This document shows, one piece after another, positions 47,802 to 56,524 of a stretch of DNA of 64,000 bases. Made by a program: the position numbers and the translations under genes. The notes below the pieces were generated by a model. That model searched no databases. It was given only the letters and a program-made list of their open reading frames with translations, and had not been told where the DNA came from. Positions within the stretch are counted from its first letter, which is position 1; each line of letters begins with the position of its first letter. This stretch comes from CAVTWS01 sp963732655 (GTDB taxonomy: Bacteria > Actinomycetota > Acidimicrobiia > Acidimicrobiales > SHLQ01): the NCBI GenBank assembly GCA_963732655.1, contig CAVTAI010000017.1, positions 1 through 64,000 of the forward strand, written 5' to 3'.

Positions 47802-48266
47802 TCAGCGCACCTCACTGATCTCGGTGGCGTCCAGGCCCCAGCTCTCGCCATCGCGCCACACTTCGCGCTTCCAGATCGGCGCGGTCGCCTTCAGGGTGTC
47901 GATGCAGTAGCGACCGGCATCGAAAGCGGTGTCGCGGTGGGGTGACGAGACGACGACCACGACCGAGGATTCACCGACCGGAACCCGGCCGGTCTTGTGG
48001 ACGATGCCGATGCACCGCACATCGGGCCATCGCACCCGGGTTTCCTCGGCGATGCGGGCGAAACGCTCGGTCACGTGCTCCTCGTACGCCTCGTATTCGA
48101 GGACGGAGACATCGGGCCGACCCTCGGAATGGTCACGAGCGGTGCCCGAGAAGAGCACCACCGCACCACAGTCCGGGCGCACGGCCCAGTCGTAGAGACC
48201 GGCGACGGGCAACGGCTCCGCCGTCACGCGAAGCCAGGTGTCAGCAGTGCGGTCCACGGCGGCCAT
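47802..48266 (-). CDS. moaE: Molybdopterin synthase catalytic subunit MoaE
   Basis: A 154-residue protein from ATG 48266 (MAAVDRTADTWLRVTAEPLP). MoaE features: GAVVLFSGTARDHSEG, LEYEAYEEHVTERFARIAEE, IGIVHKTGRVPVGESSVVVV, SSPHRDTAF and the catalytic Lys region LKATAPIWKREVW. MoaE converts cyclic pyranopterin monophosphate to molybdopterin with thiocarboxylated MoaD; no moaD is in the window. Divergent from the degenerate HtrA gene, 117 bases apart. Confidence 0.92.
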   Translation of the reverse strand: MAAVDRTADTWLRVTAEPLPVAGLYDWAVRPDCGAVVLFSGTARDHSEGRPDVSVLEYEAYEEHVTERFARIAEETRVRWPDVRCIGIVHKTGRVPVGESSVVVVVSSPHRDTAFDAGRYCIDTLKATAPIWKREVWRDGESWGLDATEISEVR

Positions 48267-48383
48267 CGTAGGCGAGCCGCCGACCAGGCCCACACCGGGT
48301 CGGCCTCGGGGCGCCCGATCGGCCCGGGGCCGCCGGCCCGGCCGCGATCACGGAGGAGTGGATCGTCGGTATCCTCTCTGGCC

Positions 48384-49598
48384 GTGACGTCCAACTTCGA
48401 CGACGACGAGTTCAACGGGGTGCCTCTGCCCCCGGAGGATCGTTTGTGGCGTCACCCCTCGGAGCTCCGGCACCTCGCCGGCGCCTCGGCGTCGGCCACT
48501 CCGACCCCGGCCCCCACGCGGGCCGCGCCTCGAGTGGCCCGCACCGCGCCCCGACGCAGCTGGGGGGTGGTCGTCGCCGCCGCGCTGGCCGGTGGGTCGG
48601 TCGTCGGAGCCTTGTGGTTCACGCTGGGTGCGATCAGCCCTCGAACCGTTTACGTCACCGAACGCGTGCCGGTGCAACCCCTCGATTCCACGCCTCCGCG
48701 GCTCGTCTCTCCCGAGGACTGGGCCGAACAGGTCGCCATCTCGGCCTGGCCCAGCCTGGCCCGGGTGGAGCTCGACGACGGTCCGTCCATCACCGGCATC
48801 GTCATCCGCGACGACGGGTTGCTCGTCACCGCCGCCGGACCGCTCGGCAACGAGCGAGAGGTCACGGTGTCGCTCCCTGACGGCGAGACGGTGCGGGCCA
48901 CCGTGCTCGGCATCGACCCGTTGACCGACATCGCCGTGCTGAACGTCGACGCCGAGAACCTCATCCCGGCGCTGCTGAGCCGAGACCACGTCATGCAGGA
49001 AACCGATTCCGTTGCCGTCGTCGGCACGGCCGGCAACGACGCCTTCGTCGAGCGCAGCGAGGTCGAGCTGCCCGGCCCGGTCCTGCGTTCGGACTCCGGG
49101 TTCCACCCCGATCTGACCCCGCTCGGGCTCACCCAGGCGGCCCCCGGGTCCGCCGTACTCGACGAATCCGGCGCCGTCGTCGCCGTCGTCACCTCGTTGC
49201 GCCAGAGCGCCAACTCCTTCGCGGTCCCGATCGACACCGCCCGGGAGATCGCCCTCACGATCGCCGCACGCGACCAGGTCACCCATGACGGATGGATCGG
49301 GGTCGATGTCCGCAGCCTCGACCAGTACGCCGACGCTGATCCTCTGGTGCGCAGCAGCGTGCAGGTCTCCGACCTCGTCCCCGGGGGGCCGGCCGCGGCT
49401 GGCGGACTGCGCATCGACGACATCATCGCGTCGATCGACGGCCGCACCATCGGCGACCGCTCGGTGTTCGCCACGCTGGAACGCTCGCTCGCGCCCGGCC
49501 AGGTGGTGACCCTCGAGGTGTGGCGATTCAGCGACGGGCTGGTGCCCCTCGAGACCGTGATGGTCGAGGTCGAGCTGGGCGCCCGGCCGGCCCGCTAA
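48384..49598 (+). CDS. HtrA-like membrane protein with degenerate protease domain and PDZ domain
   Basis: A 404-residue protein from GTG 48384. Cytoplasmic N-terminus of about 70 residues (VTSNFDDDEFNGVPLPPEDR), one membrane helix (WGVVVAAALAGGSVVGALWF), a trypsin-like fold and a C-terminal PDZ (VSDLVPGGPAAAGGLRIDDI). The catalytic His region reads LLVTAAGPLGN where HtrA has TNAHVV, and the Ser region reads QAAPGSAVLDESG instead of NPGNSGGP. Asp is kept (PLTDIAVLNV). So the triad appears lost and the protein is probably a binding or regulatory pseudoprotease. Its stop overlaps the end of the convergent epimerase gene by four bases. Confidence 0.82.
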   Translation: MTSNFDDDEFNGVPLPPEDRLWRHPSELRHLAGASASATPTPAPTRAAPRVARTAPRRSWGVVVAAALAGGSVVGALWFTLGAISPRTVYVTERVPVQPLDSTPPRLVSPEDWAEQVAISAWPSLARVELDDGPSITGIVIRDDGLLVTAAGPLGNEREVTVSLPDGETVRATVLGIDPLTDIAVLNVDAENLIPALLSRDHVMQETDSVAVVGTAGNDAFVERSEVELPGPVLRSDSGFHPDLTPLGLTQAAPGSAVLDESGAVVAVVTSLRQSANSFAVPIDTAREIALTIAARDQVTHDGWIGVDVRSLDQYADADPLVRSSVQVSDLVPGGPAAAGGLRIDDIIASIDGRTIGDRSVFATLERSLAPGQVVTLEVWRFSDGLVPLETVMVEVELGARPAR

Positions 49599-50689
49599 CG
49601 ACGTCGCAAGCGGCGCACACCGATCACTGCCGCGATCCCCAGCCCGACCAGCGCGGCGACCATCACGCCGAGCGCGATCTCCTGACGCCGGCGGGCCGTG
49701 AGCCGGTCGAGCGGGCCGGGGTCGAAGGCGGCGACGTACGCCTCGGCGTTCGACGACGTCTCCTGCCAACCGAGGGCCTTGAGGCGGTCGTTGGCGACCG
49801 CCCAGGGGTAGGTCGTATAGGGCACCAGACCCGGCGGCGAGGCGCCGATCCCCACGCGGCGCCGGAGCAACAGCACCGAGCGAGCCCAGTTGGCGCCGAG
49901 CCGCAACCGCGGTTTGGGGCCCATCAGGGCCCGGAACTCGTCGCCTTGGATCCAGCCGTCCGGGGCCACGTTGAGCACACCGTCGACCCGGTGTTCGACG
50001 GCGGCGATGACGGCGGTGGCCAGATCGTCGGCGTGGAGGAACTGGACCGGGGCGTCGCCTTCGTCCGTGCGGACGACCGCGGCATCCGCCAGCACGCGAG
50101 CCAAACCACCGCGTTCGCCCTCGGCCACCGTGACCGTGGGCCGCAGGACGGTGAGGGCGCGGTCCGGTTGTCCGATGCGCCATTCGAGGCCGATCCGCTC
50201 CATCTCCGCCTTGCGCACGGCAAACGGGTACTCCGGATTGGGGCGCATCGGAGCATCTTCGGTGAGGGGGATCGAGTTGCCCGACCAGGCGCCGTACACC
50301 ATGGCACTCGAGACGAGGATCATGTGCTCCACCGTGCGGGCGGCGTCGAGGAGGCGCCGGGTCACGGTGAGGTCGATCGGGTGGCCGTCGCTGTCGTCGT
50401 CGTCGTCGGCTCGAAGCAAGGAGGCCAGGTGGATCACGACGGTGGCGCCGTCGAGCAGGTCGGCCAGGTCGACGGTGGCCAGGTCGGCCTTGACGAACTG
50501 CGCGCCGACCGGCGGGTCGACGCTGCGGACATCGACGGCGACGACCACGATGTCCGGGTACGCGTCGGCCAGCAACGCGCAGACCCGGCGACCGACCCGG
50601 CCGGCCGCACCCGTCACCACGATGCGCGCCGATGCCGTCAGCACCCCGCCATCAACGGCTCCGATGGACACGAGGGGCGGTCGGTTCAT
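49595..50689 (-). CDS. NAD-dependent epimerase/dehydratase-like protein with C-terminal membrane anchor
   Basis: A 364-residue extended SDR. Rossmann motif IVVTGAAGRVGRRVCALL; VIHLASLLRADDDDD; active-site Ser-Ala-Met stretch VSSAMVYG with downstream YPFAVRKAEME (Tyr...Lys spacing Y-x-x-x-x-x-K slightly unusual, so activity is uncertain). The last 25 residues form a membrane helix (IALGVMVAALVGLGIAAVIG) and a basic tail RRLRRR, so the enzyme should sit on the inner membrane face. Substrate unknown, probably a nucleotide sugar or lipid-linked sugar. Divergent from the metalloprotease gene. Confidence 0.82.
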   Translation of the reverse strand: MNRPPLVSIGAVDGGVLTASARIVVTGAAGRVGRRVCALLADAYPDIVVVAVDVRSVDPPVGAQFVKADLATVDLADLLDGATVVIHLASLLRADDDDDSDGHPIDLTVTRRLLDAARTVEHMILVSSAMVYGAWSGNSIPLTEDAPMRPNPEYPFAVRKAEMERIGLEWRIGQPDRALTVLRPTVTVAEGERGGLARVLADAAVVRTDEGDAPVQFLHADDLATAVIAAVEHRVDGVLNVAPDGWIQGDEFRALMGPKPRLRLGANWARSVLLLRRRVGIGASPPGLVPYTTYPWAVANDRLKALGWQETSSNAEAYVAAFDPGPLDRLTARRRQEIALGVMVAALVGLGIAAVIGVRRLRRR

Positions 50690-50714
50690 CAGTTCATCCT
50701 CCTACGATGCCCAT

Positions 50715-51902
50715 GTGAGTGACGGTGACCCGTTCGGCGATGACGAACCCGGAGACGGCGATTTCGGCGGCATGCCCTTCTTCGCCGAGATCCTACGGAT
50801 GTTGCAGGGCCAGGGATCCGTGAACTGGGACACGGCCCGGCAACTCGCGGTCTCGATCGCCACCGAGGGTAGCAGCGAGCCGAACGTCGATCCCCTGCGG
50901 CGCCTTCACGTCGAGCAGCTGGCCCGGGCCGCCGAGCTCCACGTGGCCGACCTCGTCGGCTCGACGATCAGCTCGACCGGGCGGCCCGTGCACGTCGTCC
51001 CGGTGAGTCGCACGACGTGGGTGATGCACAGCCTCGATGCCTACCGCTCCCTCTTCGAGAAGCTCGCCGGCTCGTTGGCCGCCGCCGGGCCTGATCCCGC
51101 CGATGCCGATCCGTTCCTCGCCCCGCTGATCGGGGCGTTGACACCGATGCTCATGAGCTTCACGGCCGGGAGCCTCGTCGGGCACCTGGGCCACCGCTCG
51201 CTCGGCATCTACGACCTCCCTCTGCCCCGACCGGGTTCGGACGACATCGACCTCGTCGTCCCGAACGTCGACGCCTTCGGGACGGGGTGGAGCCTGCCCG
51301 AGGACGACCTGTTCCTGTGGCTGTGCCTCCACGAGTTGCTGCACCACGCCATCCTGGGTAGCACGCCGATGGGCGAGCGGATCACCTCGCTCCTCCACGA
51401 GTACGCCGCCAGCTTCCGACCCGACCCGGGCGCGATCCAGGATCGGCTGGGGCGCCTCCAGATCGCCTCACCCTCGGATCTGGCCGGTCTCCAGGACCTC
51501 CTGTCCGACCCCGAGGTCATCCTCGGTGCGGTCGGCTCACCCTCCGATTCCGTGGCCGGCCGCAACCTGGCCGCCTCGGTCGCGGTGGTGGTCGGTTGGG
51601 TCGATCACCAGATGGACAAGATCGGCCAGCGCCTGATCGGGAGCTACGCCCAGATCACCGAGGCGCAGCGCCGGCGTCGGGTGACCGCTGACGCGGCCGA
51701 CCGCTTCGTCGAGCGCATCCTCGGTCTCGAGCTCACGCAAGCCCAATACGACCGGGGCGCCGCCTTCATCGACGGCGTGGTCGAACGAGCCGGACCCGAC
51801 GCCCTCGAGCGGCTGTTCACCGCCGAGCACCTCCCCACCCCGAACGAGGTCGACGCCCCGGGCCTGTGGCTGGCTCGCATCGACCTGTCACCCGGCGACT
51901 GA
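50715..51902 (+). CDS. Zinc-dependent metalloprotease of the DUF2342 / F420-associated family
   Basis: A 395-residue protein from GTG 50715 (VSDGDPFGDDEPGDGDFGG). The zinc site is LCLHELLHHAILG (HExxH), with further helices LLHEYAASFRPD. Other family marks: VNWDTARQLAVSIATEG, SRTTWVMHSLDAY, DLVVPNVDAF and VVGWVDHQMDKIG. The group is annotated as zinc-dependent metalloprotease or coenzyme F420 biosynthesis-associated protein and is restricted to actinobacteria; its substrate is unknown. Soluble, no signal peptide. Confidence 0.85.
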   Translation: MSDGDPFGDDEPGDGDFGGMPFFAEILRMLQGQGSVNWDTARQLAVSIATEGSSEPNVDPLRRLHVEQLARAAELHVADLVGSTISSTGRPVHVVPVSRTTWVMHSLDAYRSLFEKLAGSLAAAGPDPADADPFLAPLIGALTPMLMSFTAGSLVGHLGHRSLGIYDLPLPRPGSDDIDLVVPNVDAFGTGWSLPEDDLFLWLCLHELLHHAILGSTPMGERITSLLHEYAASFRPDPGAIQDRLGRLQIASPSDLAGLQDLLSDPEVILGAVGSPSDSVAGRNLAASVAVVVGWVDHQMDKIGQRLIGSYAQITEAQRRRRVTADAADRFVERILGLELTQAQYDRGAAFIDGVVERAGPDALERLFTAEHLPTPNEVDAPGLWLARIDLSPGD

Positions 51903-51967
51903 CCACCGCTCGCGCACCAGCACCTCACCCGGGTATGGCCGGCCGGGTGGGGCTGGCCCGCGGAGGC

Positions 51968-53668
51968 TCAGTGGCCGCGGTGGCGATCGTCGGGGTGGAG
52001 CGGACGCAACTCGACCCCGTCGACGGAGGACACGACCGGGCCCCACCCTTCACCGGCCCAGGAGTCCGGGGCCTCCGGCCGGTGTGGCGACTCGTCGCCG
52101 GGTGGTGGTGAGACGTCGTCAGCCAGAGGCTCCGGTCGGAGCGGGGGTCCCGCTTCGTCGAGCTGTGGTTGGCGCCAACGCTCGGGTTCGACGTCGGGCG
52201 GAGCGGCGGCCGATGCCGGGTTGGCGGCCGGCGCCGGGTTGGCCGAAGCCGCCGGACCGGCCGGGGCGGTCACCGTCTCGGGAATCGAGCCCCCGGAGCG
52301 GATCCGTTCCCGCACGCGAAGCGCCGCCACCCGGCGCCGCCATGCGGCGAGGGAGACATCGCGGCCGGTGCGGACACCCAGCAGGTAGGACACGGCGGCG
52401 AAGCCGGCCACCAGGGCGATCGTGAAGTAGCCGAGCCGGGCATTCCGGATGGGCGACACCACCGCGATGAAGGCGCCGACGGCCCACGTGAGCTGGAAGC
52501 GCGCCTCGAACCTCGCGAAGCTCCGGCCGTAGTTGGCATCCGGAGCGTCGCGCTGCACGAGCGAATCGAACGCCAACTTGCCCGCCGCGGTCGCGAACGA
52601 CACCGTCAGCGCGGCGGCAAAGGCCCCGGACACCCCGCCTCCCCACGTCGCGAGAAGGGCGGCCGCCACGACTGCAGCCAGCACCCCGGCGAGGATGTTC
52701 TCCTCCGGTTGCTTCTTCCGCAGCTCCGGCGCCATCCGCGACCCCACGACCGTGCCGATGCCGGCGCCGAGCAGCACAACCCCGAAATGCCACGCCGGTG
52801 CTCCCGGCTCTCCCGTCACGTCGACGCCGCGGAAGACCCCGGCCGCGGCGCCGACCGCGGCGCCCTTGTCGGCGAAGTCCAATCCATCCTCACCACCTCG
52901 GAACTCGAAGGCCAGCAGGAAGGTGAGGAAGCCGACGATGCCCCGGAGCAGGGCCATCGCCGTGGCGGCGAGGACGATGCCCGTGCCGCGCAGCTCGACG
53001 CGCTCGGCCTCTGCGACCTCGGTCGGCGCAACCACGACTCGGGGCAGCCCGATCGCGGCCAGGGTCCCGGCGAGGAACACCAACATGGCGACACCGACCG
53101 ACAGGGCCGGGCCCCCGACGAAGACGAACAGCGCGCCCAGACCGGCGCCGCTCATCCCCCCGAGCGCCGACAGCAGGGCCAGCTTGGAGTTCGCCTCGAC
53201 CAGCTCATCGTCGGTGCCCACCAGGCTCGGCACCGAGGCGCTCTTGGCCACCGAGTAGCCCTTCTGGAGCACGAGCATCCCGAACGCTTCGGGGAACAGC
53301 AGCAGGCTGTCGATGTCGCGCATCATGAAGAAGGCGAGCACGACACGCGCCGCGTTGGTGGCGATCATCATCGTGCGGCGTCCGCCCTTGGCGCGGTCGA
53401 TCGCCGGACCGATCAGGGGCGTCACGACCGCGAACGGGGCGATCGTCAGCAGGAGGTAGAGGGCCACCCGGCCCCGCGCCTCGCCGGTGGGCGCCGAGAA
53501 GAACACGGATCCCGCCAGGGCCACGGCGATGAAGCCGTCGCCCAGGGTGGTCAAGGTGTGCACGCGGGCCAGGCGGGTGAACGGCGACAGCACGAACGCC
53601 CCGGGGCCGGGGAGGTCGTATCGGGGCGGTTTCTGGAGCGCCCGCCAGCCGGGCTTCTGCTGGTTCAC
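51968..53668 (-). CDS. MFS transporter with long Pro-rich cytoplasmic tail
   Basis: The protein has about 12 hydrophobic segments (VALYLLLTIAPFAVVTPLIG, FGVVLLGAGIGTVVGS, YFTIALVAGFAAVSYLLGV) and the MFS-type loop GPAIDRAKGGRRTMM between helices 2 and 3. The last 130 residues are hydrophilic and Pro/Ala-rich. Substrate unknown. GTG 53668 (VNQQKPGWRALQKPPRYDLP) is preferred; the frame is open to GTG 53719 but that codon lies inside the hairpin behind the response-regulator gene. 566 residues from the chosen start. Confidence 0.8.
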   Translation of the reverse strand: MNQQKPGWRALQKPPRYDLPGPGAFVLSPFTRLARVHTLTTLGDGFIAVALAGSVFFSAPTGEARGRVALYLLLTIAPFAVVTPLIGPAIDRAKGGRRTMMIATNAARVVLAFFMMRDIDSLLLFPEAFGMLVLQKGYSVAKSASVPSLVGTDDELVEANSKLALLSALGGMSGAGLGALFVFVGGPALSVGVAMLVFLAGTLAAIGLPRVVVAPTEVAEAERVELRGTGIVLAATAMALLRGIVGFLTFLLAFEFRGGEDGLDFADKGAAVGAAAGVFRGVDVTGEPGAPAWHFGVVLLGAGIGTVVGSRMAPELRKKQPEENILAGVLAAVVAAALLATWGGGVSGAFAAALTVSFATAAGKLAFDSLVQRDAPDANYGRSFARFEARFQLTWAVGAFIAVVSPIRNARLGYFTIALVAGFAAVSYLLGVRTGRDVSLAAWRRRVAALRVRERIRSGGSIPETVTAPAGPAASANPAPAANPASAAAPPDVEPERWRQPQLDEAGPPLRPEPLADDVSPPPGDESPHRPEAPDSWAGEGWGPVVSSVDGVELRPLHPDDRHRGH

Positions 53669-53705
53669 TTCCGCCAATCCTAGGGGTCGGCGTCGACCGA
53701 GCTTC

Positions 53706-53730
53706 CCCGCCCGGGTCACGACCGGGCGGG
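53706..53730 (-). terminator. Hairpin after the regX3-like gene
   Basis: CCCGCCCGG and its complement CCGGGCGGG flank a short loop directly downstream (minus strand) of the response-regulator stop at 53736. No strong U-tract follows, so it may be a weak or factor-assisted terminator for the pho operon. Confidence 0.5.
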
Positions 53731-53735
53731 ATCGG

Positions 53736-54464
53736 TCAGCGGGTCGGTTCCCTCGGCTTGTCGTACTTGTAGCCGAGGCCCCGGATAGTGACGATCCGGC
53801 TCGGAATCCGTGGATCGTCCTCGATCTTGGCCCGCAGCCGCTTCACGTGGACATCGAGCGTCTTGGTGTCGCCGTAGTAGTCGGAGCCCCACACCCGATC
53901 GATGAGGGTGGCTCGGGTCAACACCCGGCCGGCGTTGGCGATCAGCAGGGACAGCAGATCGAATTCCTTCAGCGGCAACGACACCTGATCGCCCCGCACC
54001 GTGACCTCGTGTCGATCGGGATCGACGGTCACGTCGCCGACGGAGACCGCTGCGGTGGGTTCGCTGCCGGCATCGGCGACGCCGCCCTCCACGCCGGTCC
54101 GGCGGAGCACTGCGCGCATGCGCGCCACCAGCTCGCGGAGGCGGTAGGGCTTGGGGACGTAGTCGTCGGCGCCGACCTCGAGACCGACGACCGTGTCGAT
54201 CTCCTCCCCCTTGGCGGTGACCATGATGATCGGCACGCTCGAGCGGGTACGGATCTCCCGGCACAGGTCGATGCCCGACACGGTGGGCAACATGACGTCG
54301 AGCAGCACCAGATCGGGCCGGTACTCCTCGAAGGCGGCCAACGCCGCGCCACCGTCGTCGACGAGTTGCACGTCGAAACCCTCACGCTGGAGGCCGATAC
54401 GCAGCGCCTCCGAAAACGACGGTTCGTCCTCGACCACGAGAATTTCGGGCCTCTGACATGTCAT
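53736..54464 (-). CDS. OmpR/PhoB-family response regulator (RegX3/PhoP-like)
   Basis: A 242-residue regulator. Receiver domain with acidic pair VVEDEPSF, phospho-acceptor Asp in LVLLDVMLPTVSG, Thr in IIMVTAKGEE and Lys in YVPKPYRLREL. A winged-helix DNA-binding domain follows (VSLPLKEFDLLSLLIANAGR, TKTLDVHVKRLRAKIE, IVTIRGLGYKYD). In actinobacteria this partner of SenX3/PhoR activates pst and related genes at low phosphate. The ATG overlaps the kinase stop by four bases. Confidence 0.9.
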   Translation of the reverse strand: MTCQRPEILVVEDEPSFSEALRIGLQREGFDVQLVDDGGAALAAFEEYRPDLVLLDVMLPTVSGIDLCREIRTRSSVPIIMVTAKGEEIDTVVGLEVGADDYVPKPYRLRELVARMRAVLRRTGVEGGVADAGSEPTAAVSVGDVTVDPDRHEVTVRGDQVSLPLKEFDLLSLLIANAGRVLTRATLIDRVWGSDYYGDTKTLDVHVKRLRAKIEDDPRIPSRIVTIRGLGYKYDKPREPTR

Positions 54465-55735
54465 GCTCCTCGGCGTTCGCCGTCCGGGGGGACGACCTCG
54501 GATGGCTGGGGGAAGAAGTCGATCGGGACGACGGACACGGGGCCGGTGCCGACCGGGACCAGGATGGTGAACGTGGAGCCCATGCCCTCCCGGGAGACCA
54601 CTCGCACCGTGCCGCCGTGGTTCGTGGCGACGTGGCGGACGATCGACAGCCCGAGGCCCGTCCCGCCGGTGGCGCGCGAGCGGCCCCGGTCGACCCGGTA
54701 GAACCGCTCGAAGATCCGGTCGAGGCTTCCGGCGGGGATGCCGATGCCGTGATCCTCCACGGCCACCGCCACCTCGTCCGCGGTGGCGGCGACCCTGAGG
54801 GTCACGGATCCGCCGGCATCGGAGTACTTGACGGCGTTCTCGAGAAGGTTGTGCAGGGCCGAGACCATTTGGGGTCGGTCGCACCACATCACGATCGAAT
54901 CCGCGATCGGGCCGACCTCGATGGTGATGTGGTGTTGGTCGGCGAACGGCCGGACCCGGGTCAGGGCCTCGTTCACCAGCTCGGCCACCCGGATGCTGGC
55001 CACCGCCATCGAGCCCGGGCCTTCCAGACGGCTGAGATCGAGGAGATCGTCGATCAGCCGGGTGAGCCGGAACGCCTCGGCGTTGAGCCGTCCGGACAGG
55101 GACTCGATGTGGGCGGGATCGGTCTCACCGACCAGTGTCTCGGCCAGCAGGCTGAGCGCGCCGACCGGCGTCTTGAGCTCATGGCTCACGTTGGCCACGA
55201 AGTCGCGGCGCACCGCGTCGAGGCGATGCTGCTCGGTGACATCGTCGATCAGGACGGCGGCCCCGATCCGCTCCCGGCTCCCGACCAAGGGCTGGGCTGA
55301 CACCAGAAGGGTCCGGCGAGGCGGCCCGAAGAGGTCCACCTCCCGCTCGGCGGCCTCGCCCTTCAAGGCGTCGCCCAACAGCTCCCGCATGGCCTCCTCG
55401 ACCAGCGCATCACCGTGGCGCGCGCTGACGAAACCATCGGCGAACCTGTTCGTGTACACGTTGCGACCCGTGTCGTCGACGATGACCACGCCCTGGGTGA
55501 CTCGGTCGAGAGCGGCGCGGAGCCGCTCGACCGCCGTCTCGTGCTCCCGGTGATGCGATTCGAGCGACGCTTGTTGACGCCGCACTTCCGCGGCCAGGCG
55601 ACCGGGCGTGTTGGCGGTCGATGCATCCAGCTGGCGGGCCAGTTGCTCGAGTTGGCGGCGTTGCCCGACCAGATAGCCCGAACCCGCAGCCAGACCGGCC
55701 GTCACCAGGATGAGCGCCAGCACAAGCAGGGACAT
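54461..55735 (-). CDS. Phosphate-sensing histidine kinase (SenX3/PhoR-like)
   Basis: A 424-residue kinase with one N-terminal membrane helix (SLLVLALILVTAGLAAGSGY), a short coiled coil, a PAS-like domain (GVVIVDDTGRNVYTNRFADG), the His phosphorylation site FVANVSHELKTPVGALSLLA, and an ATPase domain with N box HNLLENAVKYSD, G1 VEDHGIGIP, F box FERFYRVDRGRSR and G2 GGTGLGLSIV. As in SenX3 the sensor part is small, which fits sensing through the Pst transporter and PhoU instead of binding phosphate outside. Coupled to the regulator gene. Confidence 0.9.
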   Translation of the reverse strand: MSLLVLALILVTAGLAAGSGYLVGQRRQLEQLARQLDASTANTPGRLAAEVRRQQASLESHHREHETAVERLRAALDRVTQGVVIVDDTGRNVYTNRFADGFVSARHGDALVEEAMRELLGDALKGEAAEREVDLFGPPRRTLLVSAQPLVGSRERIGAAVLIDDVTEQHRLDAVRRDFVANVSHELKTPVGALSLLAETLVGETDPAHIESLSGRLNAEAFRLTRLIDDLLDLSRLEGPGSMAVASIRVAELVNEALTRVRPFADQHHITIEVGPIADSIVMWCDRPQMVSALHNLLENAVKYSDAGGSVTLRVAATADEVAVAVEDHGIGIPAGSLDRIFERFYRVDRGRSRATGGTGLGLSIVRHVATNHGGTVRVVSREGMGSTFTILVPVGTGPVSVVPIDFFPQPSEVVPPDGERRGA

Positions 55736-55750
55736 GGCGGCGCCGCGAAC

Positions 55751-56494
55751 TCAGGCTTCGGACCCGTGGTCGCCGAACGTGGACTCCCCGTCCATGCCGT
55801 GCGCGACCCGGAACGCTTCGCGGGCCGCCCCGGTGTGCTCGGGCATCCATCCGGTCACCATGTACTGAACCCGGTCGCCGATCTCGACCGCGTGATCGCC
55901 GATCCGCTCCAGATAGCGGCCCACCAGAGCCAGTTGGACGGACGTCTTGACGTCGAGCTCGCCGGCGTTCTGGGCTTCGAAGATGGCGCTGATGTACTCG
56001 GCGTGCATGGTGTCGAGCCGGTCGTCGATGTCGTGGAGCGCGCCTGCCAAACCGGCGTTGGCCTCGACGTAGCTGTCGATGGCCAATCGGGTGAGGCGGA
56101 CCGATTCATCGCTCATCTGGCTGATCATCCCGCGCAGCTTGGGGCTGAGCCGTAGACCGAACATACGGCGGCTGGCCTTGCAGATGTTGACGGCCAGATC
56201 GGCCGAACGCTCGAGCTCGGCGTCGATCCACATGGCGGCCACGATGGCGCGCAGGTCCTTCGCCATCGGCTGCTGAAGCGCGAGGGCGCGGTAGCACGCT
56301 TCCTCGATGTGCAGTGCCTTCATGTCGATGGCGTCGTCGGAGCTGATGATGTGTTGCGCCTCCTCGAGATCGTTCTCGAGGAGGGCTTGTGTCGCCCTCG
56401 GTATGGTCTCGGTCACCCGAGCGGCCAGCGCGATGATCTCGCCGCGGATCTCGTCGAGTTGTTGATGGAAGGTCTTGCGAATCTCGTCGGCCAC
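55751..56494 (-). CDS. phoU: PhoU phosphate signalling regulator
   Basis: A 247-residue all-helical protein with the two PhoU three-helix bundles. Metal-binding-type motifs are visible in both halves: ALLENDLEEAQHIISSDDAI in the first and the ERIGDHAVEIGDRVQYM near the end in the second, with LERSADLAVNI between. PhoU conveys transporter status to the kinase and shuts off Pho genes at high phosphate. Start GTG 56494. It lies between pstB and the kinase gene. Confidence 0.92.
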   Translation of the reverse strand: MADEIRKTFHQQLDEIRGEIIALAARVTETIPRATQALLENDLEEAQHIISSDDAIDMKALHIEEACYRALALQQPMAKDLRAIVAAMWIDAELERSADLAVNICKASRRMFGLRLSPKLRGMISQMSDESVRLTRLAIDSYVEANAGLAGALHDIDDRLDTMHAEYISAIFEAQNAGELDVKTSVQLALVGRYLERIGDHAVEIGDRVQYMVTGWMPEHTGAAREAFRVAHGMDGESTFGDHGSEA

Positions 56495-56524
56495 GGGTTT
56501 CCTCGGGAGAGTCGGACGGGGGGA

